Source: Candidatus Cloacimonadota bacterium
GTDB lineage: Bacteria; Cloacimonadota; Cloacimonadia; JGIOTU-2
Length of the DNA: 5,972 bases
Assembly (NCBI GenBank): GCA_021158425.1
Contig: JAGGUR010000008.1
Location: 1-5,972, forward strand
Direction: 5' to 3'
The notes below the pieces were generated by a model. That model did no database searches. It worked only from the letters and a program-made list of their open reading frames with translations, and was not told the origin of the DNA. Within the stretch, counting starts at the first letter, position 1; every line of letters begins with the position of its first letter. Made by a program: the position numbers and the translations under genes. Positions 5,523 to 5,972 of the stretch are shown here, one piece after another.

Positions 5523-5972
5523 ATGAAAAAAGAAGAAATTATTAAAGAAAACCTTCCACTTATAAAAAGCATCGCAAATAAATATAAAGATTATGGTATT
5601 CCATTAGATGATTTAATTCAGGATGGACTTATTGGTCTGTGGGAATCTATTGAAAAATTTGACCCGAAGAAAGGGACTAAATTCTCTACTTATGCAACAT
5701 ATTGGATAAAAAAAAGAATATTAGAAGCATTGGAAAGAGAAAGAAAGACATCATTAAATGCTCTATCTCTGAACGAAAATATAAAAATCTCAAAGGTTGA
5801 AAATAAAACTACTACCGAAAACATCGAATATAATCAGCAAACATTTGCCAACCTTGAAGATTTTCCAGAACTTGAAAAAAAGGTCCTTACCTTACTTTAT
5901 GGATTGGCTGATAATAATTCTTATGATTTAACTCAAATATCTAAAATCTTGGATTTGCCACGAGAACGTGTA
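5523..5972 (+). CDS. Sigma-70 family RNA polymerase sigma factor, N-terminal 150 residues (3' end outside window)
   Basis: The frame opens at ATG 5523 and is still open at the window end. Sigma region 2 is clear. Residues 11-40 contain LPLIKSIANKYKDYGIPLDD followed by LIQDGLIGLW, the core-polymerase-binding segment. EKFDPKKGTKFSTYATYWIK (44-63) then covers the -10 recognition and melting segment. There is no region 1.1. The canonical region 3 is not recognisable: about 45 polar residues (ALSLNENIKISKVENK and on) link region 2 to a region 4 start at about 114 (FPELEKKVLTLLYGL, then the helix-turn-helix YDLTQISKILDLPRERV). The window ends inside the expected recognition helix. This compact layout resembles SigK/SigE-like alternative factors more than RpoD, so it is likely an alternative sigma factor. 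It follows the kinase by 209 bases of repeats, so a separate transcript is possible. Family call firm; regulon unknown. Confidence 0.9.
   Translation, partial: MKKEEIIKENLPLIKSIANKYKDYGIPLDDLIQDGLIGLWESIEKFDPKKGTKFSTYATYWIKKRILEALERERKTSLNALSLNENIKISKVENKTTTENIEYNQQTFANLEDFPELEKKVLTLLYGLADNNSYDLTQISKILDLPRERV

Noticed and set aside
5354..5545. 63-codon + strand open frame in the kinase-sigma gap
   Set aside because: It runs through the hairpins and the tandem repeat, overlaps the well-supported sigma start in another frame, lacks a ribosome binding site and looks like no protein family.

Overview
The window is an AT-rich bacterial segment with every gene on the + strand and little space between genes. 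Gene content (HypC/HypD/HypE hydrogenase maturation proteins, a PhoB/PhoR-like two-component pair, a sigma-70 family factor) indicates an anaerobic or facultative bacterium that makes a [NiFe] hydrogenase. The low GC, the divergent but intact proteins and the GC-richer palindromic repeats between genes would fit a little-studied environmental lineage. The sequence alone does not fix the phylum.

Layout: (1) 1-384, the 3' end of a CBS-domain protein cut by the window edge. (2) 386-425, a hairpin in the short leader before hypC. (3) 436-2846, hypC, hypD and hypE; hypC and hypD overlap, while hypD and hypE are separated by a palindromic repeat element (about 1742-1826). (4) 2868-5313, an OmpR/PhoB-family response regulator and its PhoR-type membrane histidine kinase, one base apart. 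(5) 5290-5522, a run of GC-rich hairpin repeats; the first contains the kinase stop codon, and the last ends just before the ribosome binding site of the next gene. (6) 5523-5972, the first 150 codons of a compact sigma-70 family factor, cut by the right edge.

How the genes work together: in the known pathway HypC and HypD hold an iron atom while HypE, loaded by HypF, supplies the cyanide ligands that become part of the Fe(CN)2CO centre of [NiFe] hydrogenase. HypA, HypB, HypF and the hydrogenase are not in this window. The two-component pair follows hypE by only 21 bases and could share its transcript. It resembles the phosphate-type PhoB/PhoR architecture, but its signal cannot be read from sequence.

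No convincing new multi-gene system is visible. The least ordinary parts are the structured repeats, mainly the bistable palindrome at the end of the kinase gene and the element between hypD and hypE, plus the sigma factor that appears to lack region 3.
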